Notes: generated by a model from the sequence alone, not told the origin. Positions 24,676 through 37,285 are shown, numbered from the stretch's first letter. The stretch is DNA of 64,000 nt from Chryseobacterium gleum (GCA_945888625.1 CAMDAH010000002.1:1-64000), one strand, 5' to 3'. Numbers and translations are program-made.

Positions 24676-25056
24676 ATGGCTGATTTAAAGCAAATTGCAG
24701 AAACACTAGTTAACCTAACAGTAAAAGAAGTTAGTGAATTAGCAACAATCATGAAAGATGACTACGGTATCGAGCCTGCAGCTGCAGCGCCAGTTATGAT
24801 GGCTGGAGGAGGCGGAGGCGCTTCTGAGGCAGTAGTTGAAGAACAAACTGAATTTGATGTTATCTTGAAGTTTTGCGGTCCAAACAAATTGGCTGTAGTT
24901 AAACTTGTTAAGGAACTTACTGGAAACGGTTTGAAAGAATCTAAAGATCTAGTGGATGCCGCTCCTTCTCCAATTAAGGAAGGCGTTTCTAAAGATGAAG
25001 CAGATGGTCTAAGAAAAGCTCTTGAAGAGGCTGGTGCTGAGGTTGAAGTTAAGTAA
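24676..25056 (+). CDS. rplL: Ribosomal protein bL12 (L7/L12)
   Basis: The 126-residue stalk protein has the N-terminal dimer domain ([22 protein letters not shown]), an Ala/Gly-rich hinge ([18 protein letters not shown]) and the globular domain ([26 protein letters not shown]). It recruits translation GTPases. A hairpin follows before rpoB. Confidence 0.99.
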   Translation: MADLKQIAETLVNLTVKEVSELATIMKDDYGIEPAAAAPVMMAGGGGGASEAVVEEQTEFDVILKFCGPNKLAVVKLVKELTGNGLKESKDLVDAAPSPIKEGVSKDEADGLRKALEEAGAEVEVK

Positions 25057-25071
25057 TATTCTCGATTAAAT

Positions 25072-25110
25072 ACAGAACAGGCAGTCGTTTTTACGGATGC
25101 CTTGTTCTGT
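25072..25110 (+). terminator. Hairpin between rplL and rpoB (likely attenuator)
   Basis: ACAGAACA-GGCA pairs with TGCC-TTGTTCTGT, a 12-bp stem with one bulged base and a 14-base loop, followed by a loosely T-rich tail. In E. coli an attenuator in the same place reduces polymerase-gene expression relative to L7/L12. Confidence 0.75.
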
Positions 25111-25153
25111 TTATTATTAAGTATTTTTCATTCTACACTAAAAAAATAAAGCC

Positions 25154-28100
25154 TTGGCTACTACTAATAATTCAACTAGAATCAATTTTGCTTCAAGCAA
25201 TAATCAATTTGATTATCCGGATTTCCTGGAAATCCAATTAAAGTCTTTTAAGGAATTCTTTCAGTTAGAAACAACTCCTGAAAACAGAGACAGTGAGGGC
25301 TTGTATAAAGTCTTCACAGAAAATTTTCCGATAACCGATACACGAAATCAGTTCGTTTTAGAGTTTTTGGATTATTTTATTGATCCTCCTCGTTATACAA
25401 TTGAGGAGTGTATCGAAAGGGGGCTCACCTACAGCGTGCCTCTAAAAGCAAAATTGAAATTATATTGTACCGATCCCGAACACGAGGATTTTGAAACCAT
25501 TGTGCAGGACGTGTATTTAGGTACCATTCCTTACATGACGCCTAAAGGATCCTTTGTTATAAACGGTGCAGAGCGTGTTATCGTGTCACAACTACATAGA
25601 TCTCCAGGTGTGTTCTTCGGACAAAGTCGCCATGCAAATGGTACGAAACTTTATTCTGCTAGGGTAATTCCGTTTAAAGGTTCATGGATTGAGTTTGCAA
25701 CCGATATTAATAGCATCATGTATGCTTACATTGATAGAAAAAAGAAATTACCTGTAACTACTCTTTTTAGAGCAATTGGTTATGAAACTGACAGGGATAT
25801 TTTAGAAATATTTGGTTTGGCCGACGAAGTGAAAATTACGAAGGTCAACATGAAAAAATTAGTGGGACGTAGATTAGCCGCTAGGGTATTAAAAACATGG
25901 ATTGAGGATTTTGTTGACGAAGATACTGGTGAAGTAGTTTCCATTGAAAGAAATGAAGTGGTGCTAGACCGCGAAATAACTGTTGAAGAGGTTCACCTTA
26001 ATCAAATACTTGATTCTGGTGCGAAATCGGTCATATTACATAAAGAAAATGCCAATTCAATCGATTACACAATAATTTATAATACACTACAAAAAGATAC
26101 TTCCAATTCTGGTAAAGAAGCGATTGAACAAATTTATCGCCAATTAAGAAATTCTGATGCGCCAGACTTTGAAACTGCAAGGGGTGTTTTTGAAAAATTA
26201 TTTTTCTCCGATACACGTTACGACTTAGGTGAAGTTGGTCGTTATCGTTTAAATAAAAAATTAAAAATCGACGCTAACGAAGCATCTAGAGTGTTGACTA
26301 AAAACGACATCATTCAAATCGTTAAGTACTTAATTGAACTAATTAACTCAAAAGCAGATGTGGATGATATCGACCACTTATCTAATAGAAGGGTAAGAAC
26401 GGTTGGTGAACAGTTGTATTCCCAGTTTGGAGTAGGTTTGGCACGTATGGCACGAACTATTCGTGAGCGAATGAACGTAAGAGACAATGAAGTTTTTACA
26501 CCTATCGACCTTATCAATGCAAAGACATTGTCGTCTGTAATCAATTCATTTTTCGGTACAAACCAATTATCACAATTTATGGATCAGACAAATCCTTTGT
26601 CTGAAGTTACACATAAAAGAAGACTTTCAGCCCTTGGGCCAGGCGGTTTATCACGAGAGCGAGCAGGTTTCGAGGTACGTGATGTTCACTATACGCACTA
26701 CGGTCGTTTGTGTACAATTGAAACTCCGGAAGGTCCGAACATTGGTTTGATATCTTCCTTGTGCGTATTTGCCAAGGTCAACAAATTAGGTTTCATCGAA
26801 ACGCCTTACCGTAAAGTTGAAAAGGGAAAGGTTGTTTTTAATGAAGAACCCATTTATTTGGCAGCCGAAGAGGAGGATACCAAAATAATCGCTCAAGCAA
26901 ATGCTATTATTGATGCGAAAGGGAATTTTCTTTCCGATTTGGTTAAAGCAAGGTTTGAAGGCGACTTCCCAGTTGTACAGCCCGATAAATTAACACTAAT
27001 GGATGTCGGCGCTAACCAGATTGCTTCGATTGCTGCTTCTTCTATTCCATTTTTGGAACACGATGATGCTAACCGAGCATTGATGGGCTCAAACATGCAA
27101 CGTCAAGCAGTTCCGCTTTTACGCCCAAATTCTCCTATCGTAGGCACTGGCATCGAAAGATTGGTTGCGCGCGATTCACGTGTTTTGGTAAATGCGGTTG
27201 GAAAAGGTATTGTAGAATATGTTGACGCTAACGAAATAGTTATTCGCTACGATTGGACTAAAGAAGATAAATTAGTAAGTTTTGATAGTGAAGTCGTTCA
27301 TTATTCATTGACTAAATTTAGGAAGACGAACCAAAGTACTTGCATAAACTTGAAGCCAATCGTGGTGAAAGGTGATCGGGTTGAGAAAGGTCAAGTACTT
27401 TGTGAGGGATATGCTACGCAAAATGGCGAATTAGCGCTAGGTCAGAATCTAAAAGTTGCTTTTATGCCTTGGAAAGGGTATAATTTCGAAGATGCCATTG
27501 TGATTTCTGAAAAAGTAGTGAGAGATGATATTTTTACCTCAATTCATATCGATGAGTATTCTTTGGATGTTCGCGATACCAAAAGAGGAATGGAGGAGCT
27601 TACGTCTGATATTCCAAACGTAAGTGAGGAAGCGACAAAAGATTTGGACGAAAATGGTTTAATTAGAATTGGTGCCGACATCAAAGAAGGTGATATTTTA
27701 ATTGGTAAAATCACGCCGAAAGGGGAAACAGATCCTTCTCCGGAAGAAAAATTGTTACGCGCTATTTTTGGTGATAAAGCAGGTGACGTTAAAGATGCCT
27801 CGCTCAAAGCAGGTCCTTCTTTACGTGGAACAGTAATAGAGAAAAAATTATTTTCACGAGCTGTTAAAGAGCGTAAAGCAAAAAATCAAGATAAATCAAT
27901 TCTTGAGGCTATCGATGCAGAATATCAGCGCGATTTCATTCAACTCAAAGAGAAATTAGTGGAAAAACTGTTGATGATTCTTGGTGATCAAAAGTCAAAC
28001 GGCGTATTCAATAACTTCAAGGAGGAGTTGATTAAAAAAGGAACTAAGTTCAACGAGAAATCGCTTTTAGCTATCGACTATACGATTATTAATCCGTTAA

Positions 28101-28963
28101 ATTGGTCGTCCGAATCGGAAACTAATCAGTTGATTTCAAGAGTGATTCACAACTACAGCATTAAAGCCAACGATTTACTAGGTAATTTCAAACGCCGTAA
28201 ATTTCATATTTCTGTTGGTGATGAACTCCCTGCAGGAATTGTTAAGTTGGCTAAAGTATACGTAGCTAAGAAACGTAAATTAAAGGTTGGTGATAAAATG
28301 GCTGGTCGACATGGTAATAAAGGTATTGTCGCAAATATCGTTCGTCAAGAAGACATGCCTTTCTTGGAAGATGGAACGCCTGTTGACATCGTTTTAAATC
28401 CACTTGGTGTGCCATCAAGGATGAACTTAGGACAGATTTATGAAACGGTTTTGGGTTGGGCAGGAGATAAAATGGGGGTTAAATTTGCTACTCCAATTTT
28501 TGATGGCGCTACACCAGACGAGATCAATGAGTTAACCGATAAAGCCGGTGTTCCAAGGTCAGGAAAAACATATCTTTATGATGGAGGTACCGGTGAAAGA
28601 TTTCATCAGCCAGCAACAGTGGGTGTTATTTACATGTTGAAACTATCCCACATGGTAGACGATAAAATGCACTCGCGATCCATTGGGCCATACTCGCTCA
28701 TTACGCAGCAACCACTTGGTGGAAAAGCACAGTTCGGTGGTCAGCGTTTTGGTGAAATGGAGGTATGGGCGCTAGAAGCGTTTGGTGCTGCAAATATCCT
28801 TCAGGAAATCCTAACCATAAAATCGGATGATGTAAATGGTCGGTCTAAAGCATACGAAGCTATTGTGAAAGGAGATACTATTCCTGAACCAGGAATTCCT
28901 GAATCTTTCAACGTATTGTTGCACGAATTACGTGGTTTGTGTTTAAGTGTAAACATGGATTAA
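25154..28963 (+). CDS. rpoB: RNA polymerase beta subunit
   Basis: The 1269-residue subunit has the family's expected features: the rifampicin-pocket region [33 protein letters not shown], the [15 protein letters not shown]-type segment (here [22 protein letters not shown]), and the C-terminal [17 protein letters not shown]. Translation must start at TTG 25154 ([16 protein letters not shown]), because a stop codon lies just upstream in frame and no suitable ATG occurs in the first hundred or so bases. It forms the catalytic core with RpoC. Same operon as rpoC. Confidence 0.98.
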   Translation: MATTNNSTRINFASSNNQFDYPDFLEIQLKSFKEFFQLETTPENRDSEGLYKVFTENFPITDTRNQFVLEFLDYFIDPPRYTIEECIERGLTYSVPLKAKLKLYCTDPEHEDFETIVQDVYLGTIPYMTPKGSFVINGAERVIVSQLHRSPGVFFGQSRHANGTKLYSARVIPFKGSWIEFATDINSIMYAYIDRKKKLPVTTLFRAIGYETDRDILEIFGLADEVKITKVNMKKLVGRRLAARVLKTWIEDFVDEDTGEVVSIERNEVVLDREITVEEVHLNQILDSGAKSVILHKENANSIDYTIIYNTLQKDTSNSGKEAIEQIYRQLRNSDAPDFETARGVFEKLFFSDTRYDLGEVGRYRLNKKLKIDANEASRVLTKNDIIQIVKYLIELINSKADVDDIDHLSNRRVRTVGEQLYSQFGVGLARMARTIRERMNVRDNEVFTPIDLINAKTLSSVINSFFGTNQLSQFMDQTNPLSEVTHKRRLSALGPGGLSRERAGFEVRDVHYTHYGRLCTIETPEGPNIGLISSLCVFAKVNKLGFIETPYRKVEKGKVVFNEEPIYLAAEEEDTKIIAQANAIIDAKGNFLSDLVKARFEGDFPVVQPDKLTLMDVGANQIASIAASSIPFLEHDDANRALMGSNMQRQAVPLLRPNSPIVGTGIERLVARDSRVLVNAVGKGIVEYVDANEIVIRYDWTKEDKLVSFDSEVVHYSLTKFRKTNQSTCINLKPIVVKGDRVEKGQVLCEGYATQNGELALGQNLKVAFMPWKGYNFEDAIVISEKVVRDDIFTSIHIDEYSLDVRDTKRGMEELTSDIPNVSEEATKDLDENGLIRIGADIKEGDILIGKITPKGETDPSPEEKLLRAIFGDKAGDVKDASLKAGPSLRGTVIEKKLFSRAVKERKAKNQDKSILEAIDAEYQRDFIQLKEKLVEKLLMILGDQKSNGVFNNFKEELIKKGTKFNEKSLLAIDYTIINPLNWSSESETNQLISRVIHNYSIKANDLLGNFKRRKFHISVGDELPAGIVKLAKVYVAKKRKLKVGDKMAGRHGNKGIVANIVRQEDMPFLEDGTPVDIVLNPLGVPSRMNLGQIYETVLGWAGDKMGVKFATPIFDGATPDEINELTDKAGVPRSGKTYLYDGGTGERFHQPATVGVIYMLKLSHMVDDKMHSRSIGPYSLITQQPLGGKAQFGGQRFGEMEVWALEAFGAANILQEILTIKSDDVNGRSKAYEAIVKGDTIPEPGIPESFNVLLHELRGLCLSVNMD

Positions 28964-28996
28964 TTTGAATTTTAAACGAAATTATAACGATATAAA

Positions 28997-31900
28997 ATGA
29001 CGTTCAAAAAAGAAATACTAAAAACACAAGAAAGTTTTAACAAAATAACTATTTCACTCGCTTCTCCTGAAGAAATTCTTAAGAAGTCGAGCGGAGAGGT
29101 TTTGAAGCCTGAAACAATTAATTACAGAACTTACAAGCCAGAAAGAGATGGCTTGTTTTGTGAACGAATTTTTGGGCCAGTAAAAGATTATGAATGTCAT
29201 TGTGGGAAATACAAGCGAATTCGATACAAAGGAATCGTATGTGACCGATGTGGCGTTGAAGTAACAGAGAAAAAAGTAAGAAGGGAGCGCACCGGGCATA
29301 TATCTTTAGTAGTTCCTGTAGCGCATATTTGGTATTTCCGCTCTCTGCCCAATAAAATAGGTTACCTTCTTGGTCTTCCAACAAAAAAACTCGACCAAAT
29401 CATTTATTATGAAAGGTATGTTGTAATTCAAGCAGGATTGGCGGCAAATATCGAAGGTGAGGACCTCAAATACATGGATTTTATTGAAGAGGAAAAGTAT
29501 TTGGATGTTCTTGAACACGAAAGTTTGAAAGATAATCATTACCTCGACGATGCTGACCCTAATAAGTTTATTGCCAAAATGGGAGCCGAAGCTTTACATG
29601 ATTTGTTGAAAGGATTGAATCTGGAGGAAATGTCCTATGATCTTCGTAGCAAGGCCGAATCCGAAACTTCAGTACAAAGAAAAAATGAGGCGTTGAAAAG
29701 ATTGCAGGTGGTTGAATCCATGCGCGATTCTCAAAAGCGTATTGATAATCATCCTGAATGGATGATTGTTAAGGTAGTACCGGTAATTCCACCTGAATTA
29801 AGGCCTTTAGTGCCTCTTGATGGTGGTCGATTTGCAACATCCGATTTAAATGACTTATACCGCCGTGTAATTATTAGAAATAATCGTTTAAAGCGTTTGA
29901 TTGAAATAAAAGCGCCAGAAGTGATTTTGCGTAACGAGAAAAGAATGTTACAAGAGTCCGTTGATTCGTTGTTTGACAATTCAAGAAAATCAAGCGCTGT
30001 TAAAACGGAATCTAATCGCGCGCTCAAGTCGCTTTCTGACTCTTTAAAGGGTAAGCAAGGGCGATTTAGACAAAACTTACTAGGAAAACGTGTGGATTAT
30101 TCTGCTCGTTCAGTAATTGTTGTTGGTCCTGATTTAAAATTACACGAATGTGGTTTGCCAAAAGATATGGCGGCGGAATTATACAAGCCGTTTATCATTC
30201 GAAAAATGATCGAACGAGGTATTGTCAAAACCGTTAAGTCAGCCAAGAAAATAGTAGATCGTAAAGAACCTGTTGTTTGGGATATTCTTGAAAACATCTT
30301 GAAAGGTCATCCTGTCCTACTTAATAGAGCACCTACATTACACCGTTTAGGTATTCAAGCTTTCCAACCGAAATTAATTGAAGGTAAAGCAATTCGTTTA
30401 CATCCACTTGTTACCACCGCCTTCAACGCGGATTTTGATGGTGACCAAATGGCTGTGCATTTACCTTTAGGAAATGCGGCAATTTTAGAGGCCCAAATGT
30501 TGATGCTGGCTTCACACAACATCTTAAATCCAGCTAACGGTGCTCCGATTGCTGTTCCTTCACAAGATATGGTTCTTGGTTTGTATTACATTACCAAAGG
30601 TAAAGTTTCAACTAGTGAAGAGAAAGTTAAAGGCGAAGGAAGTATCTTTTATTCTCCTAGCGAGGTGATCATCGCATTCAATGAAAAGAAATTGGATTTG
30701 CATGCACATTTAAAGGTAAAAACGTATAACCTAAATTCAGAGGGGAATCCTGAATTGGTAATTCTTGAAACGACTTGTGGAAGAGTTTTATTTAACGAAA
30801 AAGTACCAAGAGAGGTGGGATATATCAATGATGTACTTACTAAAAAAGCACTTCGTGATATTATTGGTGAGGTTTTAAAAGTATCGGGTACTTCAAGAAC
30901 AGCTAAATTTCTTGATGATATTAAGGAATTAGGTTACGAAATGGCATTCAGAGGTGGTCTTTCCTTCAACCTAGATGATATTATTGTTCCGAAACAAAAA
31001 GAAGAATTGGTATTGAAGGCTGAAAACGATGTGAAAGATGTTATGGCCAATTACGGTGCGGGACTCATCACTAATAATGAGCGTTACAACCAAATTATTG
31101 ATATTTGGACCCACACTAATTCTCGTTTGACCGCAACGTTAATGGATCAATTGAAAACGGATAGACAAGGTTTCAACAGCATTTACATGATGTTCGATTC
31201 GGGTGCACGTGGTTCAAAAGAACAAATTCGCCAACTCTCAGGAATGAGAGGTTTAATGGCAAAACCTCAAAAATCAGGTGCAAGCGTTCAAGAAATTATT
31301 GAGAATCCTATTCTTTCCAATTTTAAAGAAGGTCTTTCTATACTTGAATATTTTATTTCCACGCACGGTGCCCGAAAAGGTTTGGCTGATACGGCTTTAA
31401 AAACAGCGGATGCGGGTTATTTGACAAGGAGATTGCATGATGTTGCGCAAGATGTCGTAATTAATTCAAATGACTGCGGAACGCTTCGTGGAATCGTTGC
31501 TACAGCTCTGAAGAAAAACAATGATATTGTTGAACCATTATATGATAGAATTCTAGGAAGAACTTCTGTACATGATGTTTATATGTCTGATTCTGACGAA
31601 TTAATTGTCGCTTCGGGTGAAATTATTACAGAAATTTTTGCAAAGCAAATTGAAGCCGCTGCCATTGAAGAAGTTGAAATCCGCTCGGTTCTTACATGTG
31701 AAATGAGACGTGGTGTGTGTTCTAAATGCTATGGTCGAAATTTAACTAATCACAGATTAGCACAAATTGGTGACGCAGTTGGCGTAATAGCAGCTCAATC
31801 AATCGGTGAACCGGGTACGCAGTTGACACTACGAACTTTTCACGTTGGTGGTACGGCGTCGAACATCGCGGATATTTCTGACATCAAAGCCAAAGCAAAC

Positions 31901-33295
31901 GGTAAGTTAGAAATTGAGGAGCTTAGAACAATAGAAAAGAAAGGTACAGACGGTGTTGTAAAACACATCGTTGTCGGTCGTTCAGCTGAATTAAAGATTA
32001 CAGACGAGAAAACAGGAATTGCTATTATGACGGCAAATATTCCATACGGATCTGAAATCTTAGTTAAGAATGGTATTAAGATAAAGAAAGGGGAGGTCAT
32101 TTGTAAGTGGGATCCATATAATGCGCTTATTGTTTCGGAAGTATCTGGAAAAGTTGTTTTTGATAACATCATTGAAGGGTTGACGTTCCGAGAAGAAATG
32201 GATGAGCAAACCGGTTATGGTGAAAAAGTGATTACAGAATCTAGAGATAAAAAGAGAAGTCCGGCTATCCATATCATTGATCCGAAGACTAAAGAAGTGT
32301 TGCGTGAATATTCTTTACCGGTTAACTCACATATTTCGGTTGAAGAAGGCATGAAGTTAGAGGCGGGTGAAACCTTAGTTAAAATACCAAGGTTAGCTGG
32401 AAAGACGGGAGATATTACTGGTGGACTTCCAAGGGTAACGGAATTATTTGAAGCGAGAAATCCTTCAAATCCTGCTGTTGTCGCTGAAATCGATGGAACA
32501 GCTTCTTTTGGTAATATTAAAAGAGGTAACAGAGAGGTTATCATTACCTCTAAACTAGGTGAGGTTAGAAAATACTTAGTTCCATTATCAAAGCATATCC
32601 TTGTACAACAAAATGACTTTATTCGTGCTGGTCAATCTTTATCTGATGGCGCAATTACGCCAAATGATATACTTAATATCGAAGGGCCAACCAAAGTACA
32701 AGAGTACATAGTAAATGAAATTCAGGAGGTTTATCGTTTGCAAGGTGTAAAGATTAATGATAAGCATTTCGAAGTGATCGTTCGTCAAATGATGTTGAAA
32801 GCTGAAATTATGGATTCAGGTGACACGCGTTTCTTAGAGGGGCAATCAATTCATAAAGCCGACATTATGGAGGCTAATGATGATTTGTTCGGAATGATGT
32901 TGGTTCAGGATGAAGGCGATTCCTACGACGTGAAAAGTGGCCAGCTTATTTCTTTAAGAAAGTTCAGAGATGAAAATTCTAAGTTAAAGCGAGAAGATAA
33001 AAAGTTGGTACAGGCTCGAGAGGCTATTCCGGCGACGTCAACACCTTTATTACAAGGTATTACACGAGCTTCACTACAAACACAATCATTCATTTCTGCG
33101 GCTTCTTTCCAAGAGACGACAAAAGTATTGAACGAGGCAGCAATATCAGGAAAAGTGGATCATTTACTTGGACTGAAAGAAAATGTAATTGTTGGTCACT
33201 TAATTCCAGCTGGAACAGGTGTGCGTGAATATCAGAAAATGATTGTTGGATCTCAAGACGCATACGATTTGCTCGTTGAGGCAGCGACCGAATAA
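28997..33295 (+). CDS. rpoC: RNA polymerase beta-prime subunit
   Basis: The 1432-residue subunit carries the catalytic Mg motif NADFDGDQM. The zinc ribbon in the N-terminus is [20 protein letters not shown], and a second zinc site is [14 protein letters not shown]. The bridge-helix and trigger-loop segments include [22 protein letters not shown]. It is 33 bases downstream of rpoB and ends just before a strong terminator. Confidence 0.99.
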   Translation: MTFKKEILKTQESFNKITISLASPEEILKKSSGEVLKPETINYRTYKPERDGLFCERIFGPVKDYECHCGKYKRIRYKGIVCDRCGVEVTEKKVRRERTGHISLVVPVAHIWYFRSLPNKIGYLLGLPTKKLDQIIYYERYVVIQAGLAANIEGEDLKYMDFIEEEKYLDVLEHESLKDNHYLDDADPNKFIAKMGAEALHDLLKGLNLEEMSYDLRSKAESETSVQRKNEALKRLQVVESMRDSQKRIDNHPEWMIVKVVPVIPPELRPLVPLDGGRFATSDLNDLYRRVIIRNNRLKRLIEIKAPEVILRNEKRMLQESVDSLFDNSRKSSAVKTESNRALKSLSDSLKGKQGRFRQNLLGKRVDYSARSVIVVGPDLKLHECGLPKDMAAELYKPFIIRKMIERGIVKTVKSAKKIVDRKEPVVWDILENILKGHPVLLNRAPTLHRLGIQAFQPKLIEGKAIRLHPLVTTAFNADFDGDQMAVHLPLGNAAILEAQMLMLASHNILNPANGAPIAVPSQDMVLGLYYITKGKVSTSEEKVKGEGSIFYSPSEVIIAFNEKKLDLHAHLKVKTYNLNSEGNPELVILETTCGRVLFNEKVPREVGYINDVLTKKALRDIIGEVLKVSGTSRTAKFLDDIKELGYEMAFRGGLSFNLDDIIVPKQKEELVLKAENDVKDVMANYGAGLITNNERYNQIIDIWTHTNSRLTATLMDQLKTDRQGFNSIYMMFDSGARGSKEQIRQLSGMRGLMAKPQKSGASVQEIIENPILSNFKEGLSILEYFISTHGARKGLADTALKTADAGYLTRRLHDVAQDVVINSNDCGTLRGIVATALKKNNDIVEPLYDRILGRTSVHDVYMSDSDELIVASGEIITEIFAKQIEAAAIEEVEIRSVLTCEMRRGVCSKCYGRNLTNHRLAQIGDAVGVIAAQSIGEPGTQLTLRTFHVGGTASNIADISDIKAKANGKLEIEELRTIEKKGTDGVVKHIVVGRSAELKITDEKTGIAIMTANIPYGSEILVKNGIKIKKGEVICKWDPYNALIVSEVSGKVVFDNIIEGLTFREEMDEQTGYGEKVITESRDKKRSPAIHIIDPKTKEVLREYSLPVNSHISVEEGMKLEAGETLVKIPRLAGKTGDITGGLPRVTELFEARNPSNPAVVAEIDGTASFGNIKRGNREVIITSKLGEVRKYLVPLSKHILVQQNDFIRAGQSLSDGAITPNDILNIEGPTKVQEYIVNEIQEVYRLQGVKINDKHFEVIVRQMMLKAEIMDSGDTRFLEGQSIHKADIMEANDDLFGMMLVQDEGDSYDVKSGQLISLRKFRDENSKLKREDKKLVQAREAIPATSTPLLQGITRASLQTQSFISAASFQETTKVLNEAAISGKVDHLLGLKENVIVGHLIPAGTGVREYQKMIVGSQDAYDLLVEAATE

Positions 33296-33313
33296 TATTT
33301 TTTATTTTTGTTC

Positions 33314-33339
33314 AAAGGGCGCTCTAGGGCGCCCTTTTT
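33314..33339 (+). terminator. Rho-independent terminator after rpoC
   Basis: AAAGGGCGC and GCGCCCTTT form a 9-bp stem with a six-base loop, followed by TTG. It ends the RNA polymerase operon and also faces the convergent recG gene. Confidence 0.93.
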
Positions 33340-33341
33340 GA

Positions 33342-35438
33342 TTAACCTATTTTACCCCAATTGGGTCGCTCTTTCAATAGTGTAATAACTTTTTCTCTAA
33401 GACAACTATTTTCTTGTTGTACTAAGTCTGGATCATTGTCCATTATTTTCATGGCTGTTTCGCGGGCCATGGTAACCATATCGCCATCTTTTGCTAAGTC
33501 GGCAATTTTTAGTTCCAATATCCCACTTTGTTGTGTTCCCATTAAGTCACCCGGACCACGAAGTTGCAAGTCTACTTCTGCAATAACGAACCCATCGGTG
33601 GTGTCTTCCATGGTTTTCATTCTTTTTTTTGCTTCTTTTGAAAGTTCATTTCCAGTCATTAAAACACAATAAGATTTGTCAGCTCCACGTCCAACACGTC
33701 CCCTTAATTGGTGTAATTGTGCCAGTCCAAAGCGCTCAGCACTTTCAATAACCATTACAGAGGCGTTTGGAACATTTACGCCAACCTCGATCACGGTGGT
33801 CGCTACCATAATATGAGTTTCTCCTTTGATAAATCGTTGCATTTCATAATCCTTGGCTTCGGGCTTCATTTTTCCGTGTACGATACTTACTTGGAATTCA
33901 GGTATCGGAAAAGAACGAGAAATGGCTTCAAAACCGTCCATTAGGTTATTGAAGTCAAGTTTTTCACTTTCTTTTATAAGCGGATAAACGATGTAAACTT
34001 GTCTGCCTTGCGCAATTTCTTTTCGCATGAAACCAAATAGTGCCAATCGGTGACTCTCAAAACGATGAATAGTAGAGATAGGTTTTCTTCCTGGAGGAAG
34101 TTCATCAATGATAGACACATCAAGGTCGCCGTAAAATGTCATGGCTAAAGTTCTTGGAATTGGAGTGGCAGTCATCACGAGTATGTGTGGCGGTATGGTG
34201 TTTTTTCGCCACATTTTACCTCGTTGCGCTACACCAAAACGATGTTGCTCGTCGATTACTACAAGTCCCAAATTATGAAATTGCACAGGATCTTCCAATA
34301 AGGCATGTGTACCAATTAATAAATTTATTTCTCCATTTTGTAATTCATTGAACAAGGGGGTTCGAACCGATTTTTTTGTCGAACCAGTCAGTAGAGCAAT
34401 GGAAATGGGCATATCCTTCAATAATTCTCGAATGGTTTCAAAATGTTGATTCGCTAATATTTCTGTTGGTGCCATAATGCATGCTTGGAAGCCGTTGCCA
34501 TTTGCAATCAGCATTGCGATGAGCGCAACTAAAGTTTTACCACTTCCAACATCGCCTTGAAGTAAGCGATTCATGTGTTTGCCGGTTAAAAAATCTTTGC
34601 GAATTTCTTTAATTACTCGTTTTTGGGCCTTAGTTAGCTCGAAAGGGAGGTGATGGTTGTAAAATTGATGCATGATATCTCCAGATTGTTCGAAGACATG
34701 CCCTTTGGTTGATTGAATACGTGTGCCTTTTCGAATTAGCATTTCCAATTGTAGAAAAAATAATTCTTCAAACTTGAGTCGAAATCTTGCTTGCTTTATT
34801 TCCATCTCGTTATTCGGGAGGTGAACTTGCTTTAGCGCTGAGGTGCGTGATATCAGTTGGAATTCTGATAGAATACTAACCGGCAGGTGTTCTTTCACTT
34901 GAATATTGTGTTGAAAAAACATCGCTTGTACCAGTTTTTCCAGCCCTTTTGTGTTTAATCCTTTATGATTTAATTTCTCCGTACTCGAATAAAAAGGTTG
35001 AAAGCCCGCTTTTTTAGAAACTTCTCCCATGGGGGTTAATTCCGGATGTGGTATCGTCCACATGCCATTGATTAATTTCGCCCTGCCAAATGCTTGATAG
35101 GGTAGGCCCGCCACTAACATTTTTTTAATCCACTGCCCACCTTGAAACCAAACAAATTCAATACTGCCTGTATCATCCGAAAAACGAGCACTTAGTCTAC
35201 TGAAACGTGCGTTTCCAACTTCTTTTAGGGTGTCAATTGTTCCAATCAGTTGGACGTAGGAGTCGATATAGGGTAAATCTTTACACTGGTGATAGATGGA
35301 ACGGTCAATGTAACGGTAGGGGAAAAAGTGTAAGAGGTCGCCGTAGTTAAAAATACCCAATTCTTTCTGCAGCAATTGGGCTCGCTGAGGGCCAACTCCT
35401 TTGAGAAATTCGATGGGTGTGCTTAATAATTCACTCAT
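33342..35438 (-). CDS. recG: ATP-dependent DNA helicase RecG
   Basis: ATG 35438 gives 698 residues (MSELLSTPIEFLKGVGPQRA). A TTG 21 bases upstream would add seven residues but is less likely. The N-terminal wedge domain includes an OB fold (YVQLIGTIDTLKEVGNARFS). The helicase core has Walker A GDVGSGKT, the DEQH box (VVIDEQHRFG), MTATPIPRTLA and the C-terminal QLRGRVGRG. RecG remodels stalled forks and branched DNA. It starts 24 bases after accA, probably co-transcribed. Confidence 0.97.
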   Translation of the reverse strand: MSELLSTPIEFLKGVGPQRAQLLQKELGIFNYGDLLHFFPYRYIDRSIYHQCKDLPYIDSYVQLIGTIDTLKEVGNARFSRLSARFSDDTGSIEFVWFQGGQWIKKMLVAGLPYQAFGRAKLINGMWTIPHPELTPMGEVSKKAGFQPFYSSTEKLNHKGLNTKGLEKLVQAMFFQHNIQVKEHLPVSILSEFQLISRTSALKQVHLPNNEMEIKQARFRLKFEELFFLQLEMLIRKGTRIQSTKGHVFEQSGDIMHQFYNHHLPFELTKAQKRVIKEIRKDFLTGKHMNRLLQGDVGSGKTLVALIAMLIANGNGFQACIMAPTEILANQHFETIRELLKDMPISIALLTGSTKKSVRTPLFNELQNGEINLLIGTHALLEDPVQFHNLGLVVIDEQHRFGVAQRGKMWRKNTIPPHILVMTATPIPRTLAMTFYGDLDVSIIDELPPGRKPISTIHRFESHRLALFGFMRKEIAQGRQVYIVYPLIKESEKLDFNNLMDGFEAISRSFPIPEFQVSIVHGKMKPEAKDYEMQRFIKGETHIMVATTVIEVGVNVPNASVMVIESAERFGLAQLHQLRGRVGRGADKSYCVLMTGNELSKEAKKRMKTMEDTTDGFVIAEVDLQLRGPGDLMGTQQSGILELKIADLAKDGDMVTMARETAMKIMDNDPDLVQQENSCLREKVITLLKERPNWGKIG

Positions 35439-35462
35439 ACCGCAGGAAGAAATTGGCAAGGG

Positions 35463-36416
35463 TTACTTCCAAACACCCATTTTATTGTATTTATCAATTC
35501 GATTGCTTACTCGTTTTTCTGGGGTGTGTTGGTCTAATTCTTTCAAATAAGCCAGGATCGCTTGCTTTACATTCTCAAAATTTTCATCCGGTGATCGGTG
35601 TGCTCCGTTTAATGGTTCAGGAATTACTGCATCCACCAAACCGTTTTCTTTCATGTCATTTGAAGTTAATTTTAATGCTTCAGCGGCAGTTTCTTTGAAG
35701 TCCCATGAACGCCATAAAATGGAGGAACATGACTCGGGAGAAATAACGGAATACCAAGTGTTTTCTAACATGACCACTTTATCACCGACACCAATTCCCA
35801 ATGCGCCTCCGGAGGCACCCTCTCCAATGATTATACAAATCACAGGTACCTTTAAACGCATCATTTCATAGATATTTCTTGCAATGGCTTCTCCTTGGCC
35901 TCTCTCTTCTGCTTCTAATCCCGGAAAAGCACCTGGCGTATCGATAAATGTGACAATAGGCTTTCCGAATTTTTCAGCGAGTTTCATCAAACGTAGCGCT
36001 TTTCGATATCCTTCGGGGTTTGGCATCCCAAAATTTCGGTATTGCCGCATTTTTGTATTTATTCCTTTTTGCTGGCCAATAAACATAACACTCCTTCCGT
36101 CTATTGACCCGAAACCACCAACCATAGCTTTATCATCTTTTACGCCTCGATCACCGTGTAACTCTAGAAAATCACCACCAGAAATGGCATTAATATAGGC
36201 TAAGGTGTAAGGCCGATCAGGATGACGGGATAATTGAACACGTTGCCATGGACTAAGCTTAGAAAAGAGTTCTTTCGAGGTGGAATTGAGCTTTTCCTCT
36301 AACTCAAGAATTTTATCTTGCATGTCGACATTCGTGGAAATACCAATTTCCTTTGTTTGTTTTATCTGCTCTTCAAGCAAACGCAATGGCTCTTCAAAAT
36401 CTAAATAGGTTGACAT
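35463..36416 (-). CDS. accA: Acetyl-CoA carboxylase carboxyltransferase alpha subunit
   Basis: The 317-residue subunit transfers the carboxyl group from biotin to acetyl-CoA in the first step of fatty-acid synthesis. It has the coiled N-terminus ([30 protein letters not shown]), [11 protein letters not shown], and the crotonase-like core ([56 protein letters not shown]). It is divergent from ispE, and a -7 element lies upstream. Confidence 0.98.
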   Translation of the reverse strand: MSTYLDFEEPLRLLEEQIKQTKEIGISTNVDMQDKILELEEKLNSTSKELFSKLSPWQRVQLSRHPDRPYTLAYINAISGGDFLELHGDRGVKDDKAMVGGFGSIDGRSVMFIGQQKGINTKMRQYRNFGMPNPEGYRKALRLMKLAEKFGKPIVTFIDTPGAFPGLEAEERGQGEAIARNIYEMMRLKVPVICIIIGEGASGGALGIGVGDKVVMLENTWYSVISPESCSSILWRSWDFKETAAEALKLTSNDMKENGLVDAVIPEPLNGAHRSPDENFENVKQAILAYLKELDQHTPEKRVSNRIDKYNKMGVWK

Positions 36417-36435
36417 AGAATATTAAATTTATAGA

Positions 36436-36443
36436 CAAAATTA
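36436..36443 (-). promoter_or_regulatory. Candidate -7 element for accA-recG
   Basis: Minus-strand TAATTTTG matches TAnnTTTG and lies 19 bases before the accA ATG at 36416. No matching -33 TTTG at the consensus distance. Confidence 0.5.
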
Positions 36444-36463
36444 AGAAAATTGCTTTGTTCTTC

Positions 36464-36471
36464 TAATTTTG
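36464..36471 (+). promoter_or_regulatory. Candidate -7 element for ispE, nearly leaderless
   Basis: TAATTTTG matches TAnnTTTG and ends only four bases before the ispE ATG at 36476. Transcription would begin at or very near the start codon. Confidence 0.5.
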
Positions 36472-36475
36472 CATC

Positions 36476-37285
36476 ATGATCTTATATCCCAACGCCAAAA
36501 TTAATCTTGGACTGCATGTACTTAATAAGCGTATTGACGGCTTTCATGAAATCGAAAGTTGTTTGTATCCTATTCCGCTCAAGGATATTTTGGAGATTAT
36601 CCCTTCTGATAAATTTGAATTTATACAAACAGGAATTACATTTCCGCCAAGTATAGAAAAAAATTTGTGCGAAAAAGCATTCGATCTACTTGCTATAAAA
36701 TTTAAGTTGCCACCTGTATATATGCATCTTCGAAAACAAATTCCTGCAGGAGCTGGATTGGGAGGTGGATCTTCTGACGCTTCTTTCGTTTTGAAGGGAT
36801 TAAATGAATTGTTTTCGCTGAATTTATCTGCTACACAATTGGAGGATTTTGCCGCTCAATTAGGAAGTGATTGTCCGTTTTTTATTGCGAATCAGCCATG
36901 TATTGTGAGCGGTAGGGGTGAGGTATTAGCTCCTTTAAGCATGAATTTAACGGGGACCTACTTGGTTTTGATTAATCCCGGTATTCATGTGAGTACAAAG
37001 GAGGCATATGCACTTGTTGTTCCAAAAAAAATGGACACTAGGTCGCAGGACGTTTTGCTGGGTTATAAAAAAGAATGGGCCGAAAAGTTAATTAATGATT
37101 TTCAAATCCCTATTGCCAACAAACACCCTATTGTTGGTCACTTGGTTGAAGCATTATTTGAAAGCGGCGCTTTTTATGCTGCCATGTCTGGAAGTGGCTC
37201 AACTGTGTTTGGTTTATTCGACTTTAAACCTGATTTTACACCGTTGTCATTCGTTAAACCTCCCATTTTTATGGGTTGGATTTAA
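36476..37285 (+). CDS. ispE: 4-diphosphocytidyl-2-C-methyl-D-erythritol kinase
   Basis: The 269-residue GHMP kinase phosphorylates CDP-ME in the non-mevalonate (MEP) isoprenoid pathway. The ATP loop is PAGAGLGGGSSDASF; MILYPNAKINLGLHVLNKRIDGFHEIES supplies the substrate-binding start with the catalytic Lys8, Asp in LGSDCPFF, and the C-terminal motif AAMSGSGSTVFGLF. Length is a little short of E. coli IspE (283) but complete. It stands alone, facing away from accA. Confidence 0.96.
   Translation: MILYPNAKINLGLHVLNKRIDGFHEIESCLYPIPLKDILEIIPSDKFEFIQTGITFPPSIEKNLCEKAFDLLAIKFKLPPVYMHLRKQIPAGAGLGGGSSDASFVLKGLNELFSLNLSATQLEDFAAQLGSDCPFFIANQPCIVSGRGEVLAPLSMNLTGTYLVLINPGIHVSTKEAYALVVPKKMDTRSQDVLLGYKKEWAEKLINDFQIPIANKHPIVGHLVEALFESGAFYAAMSGSGSTVFGLFDFKPDFTPLSFVKPPIFMGWI

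Noticed and set aside
31840-32544. Open frames antisense to rpoC
   Set aside because: They overlap the conserved rpoC coding sequence and their composition reflects its codon pattern.
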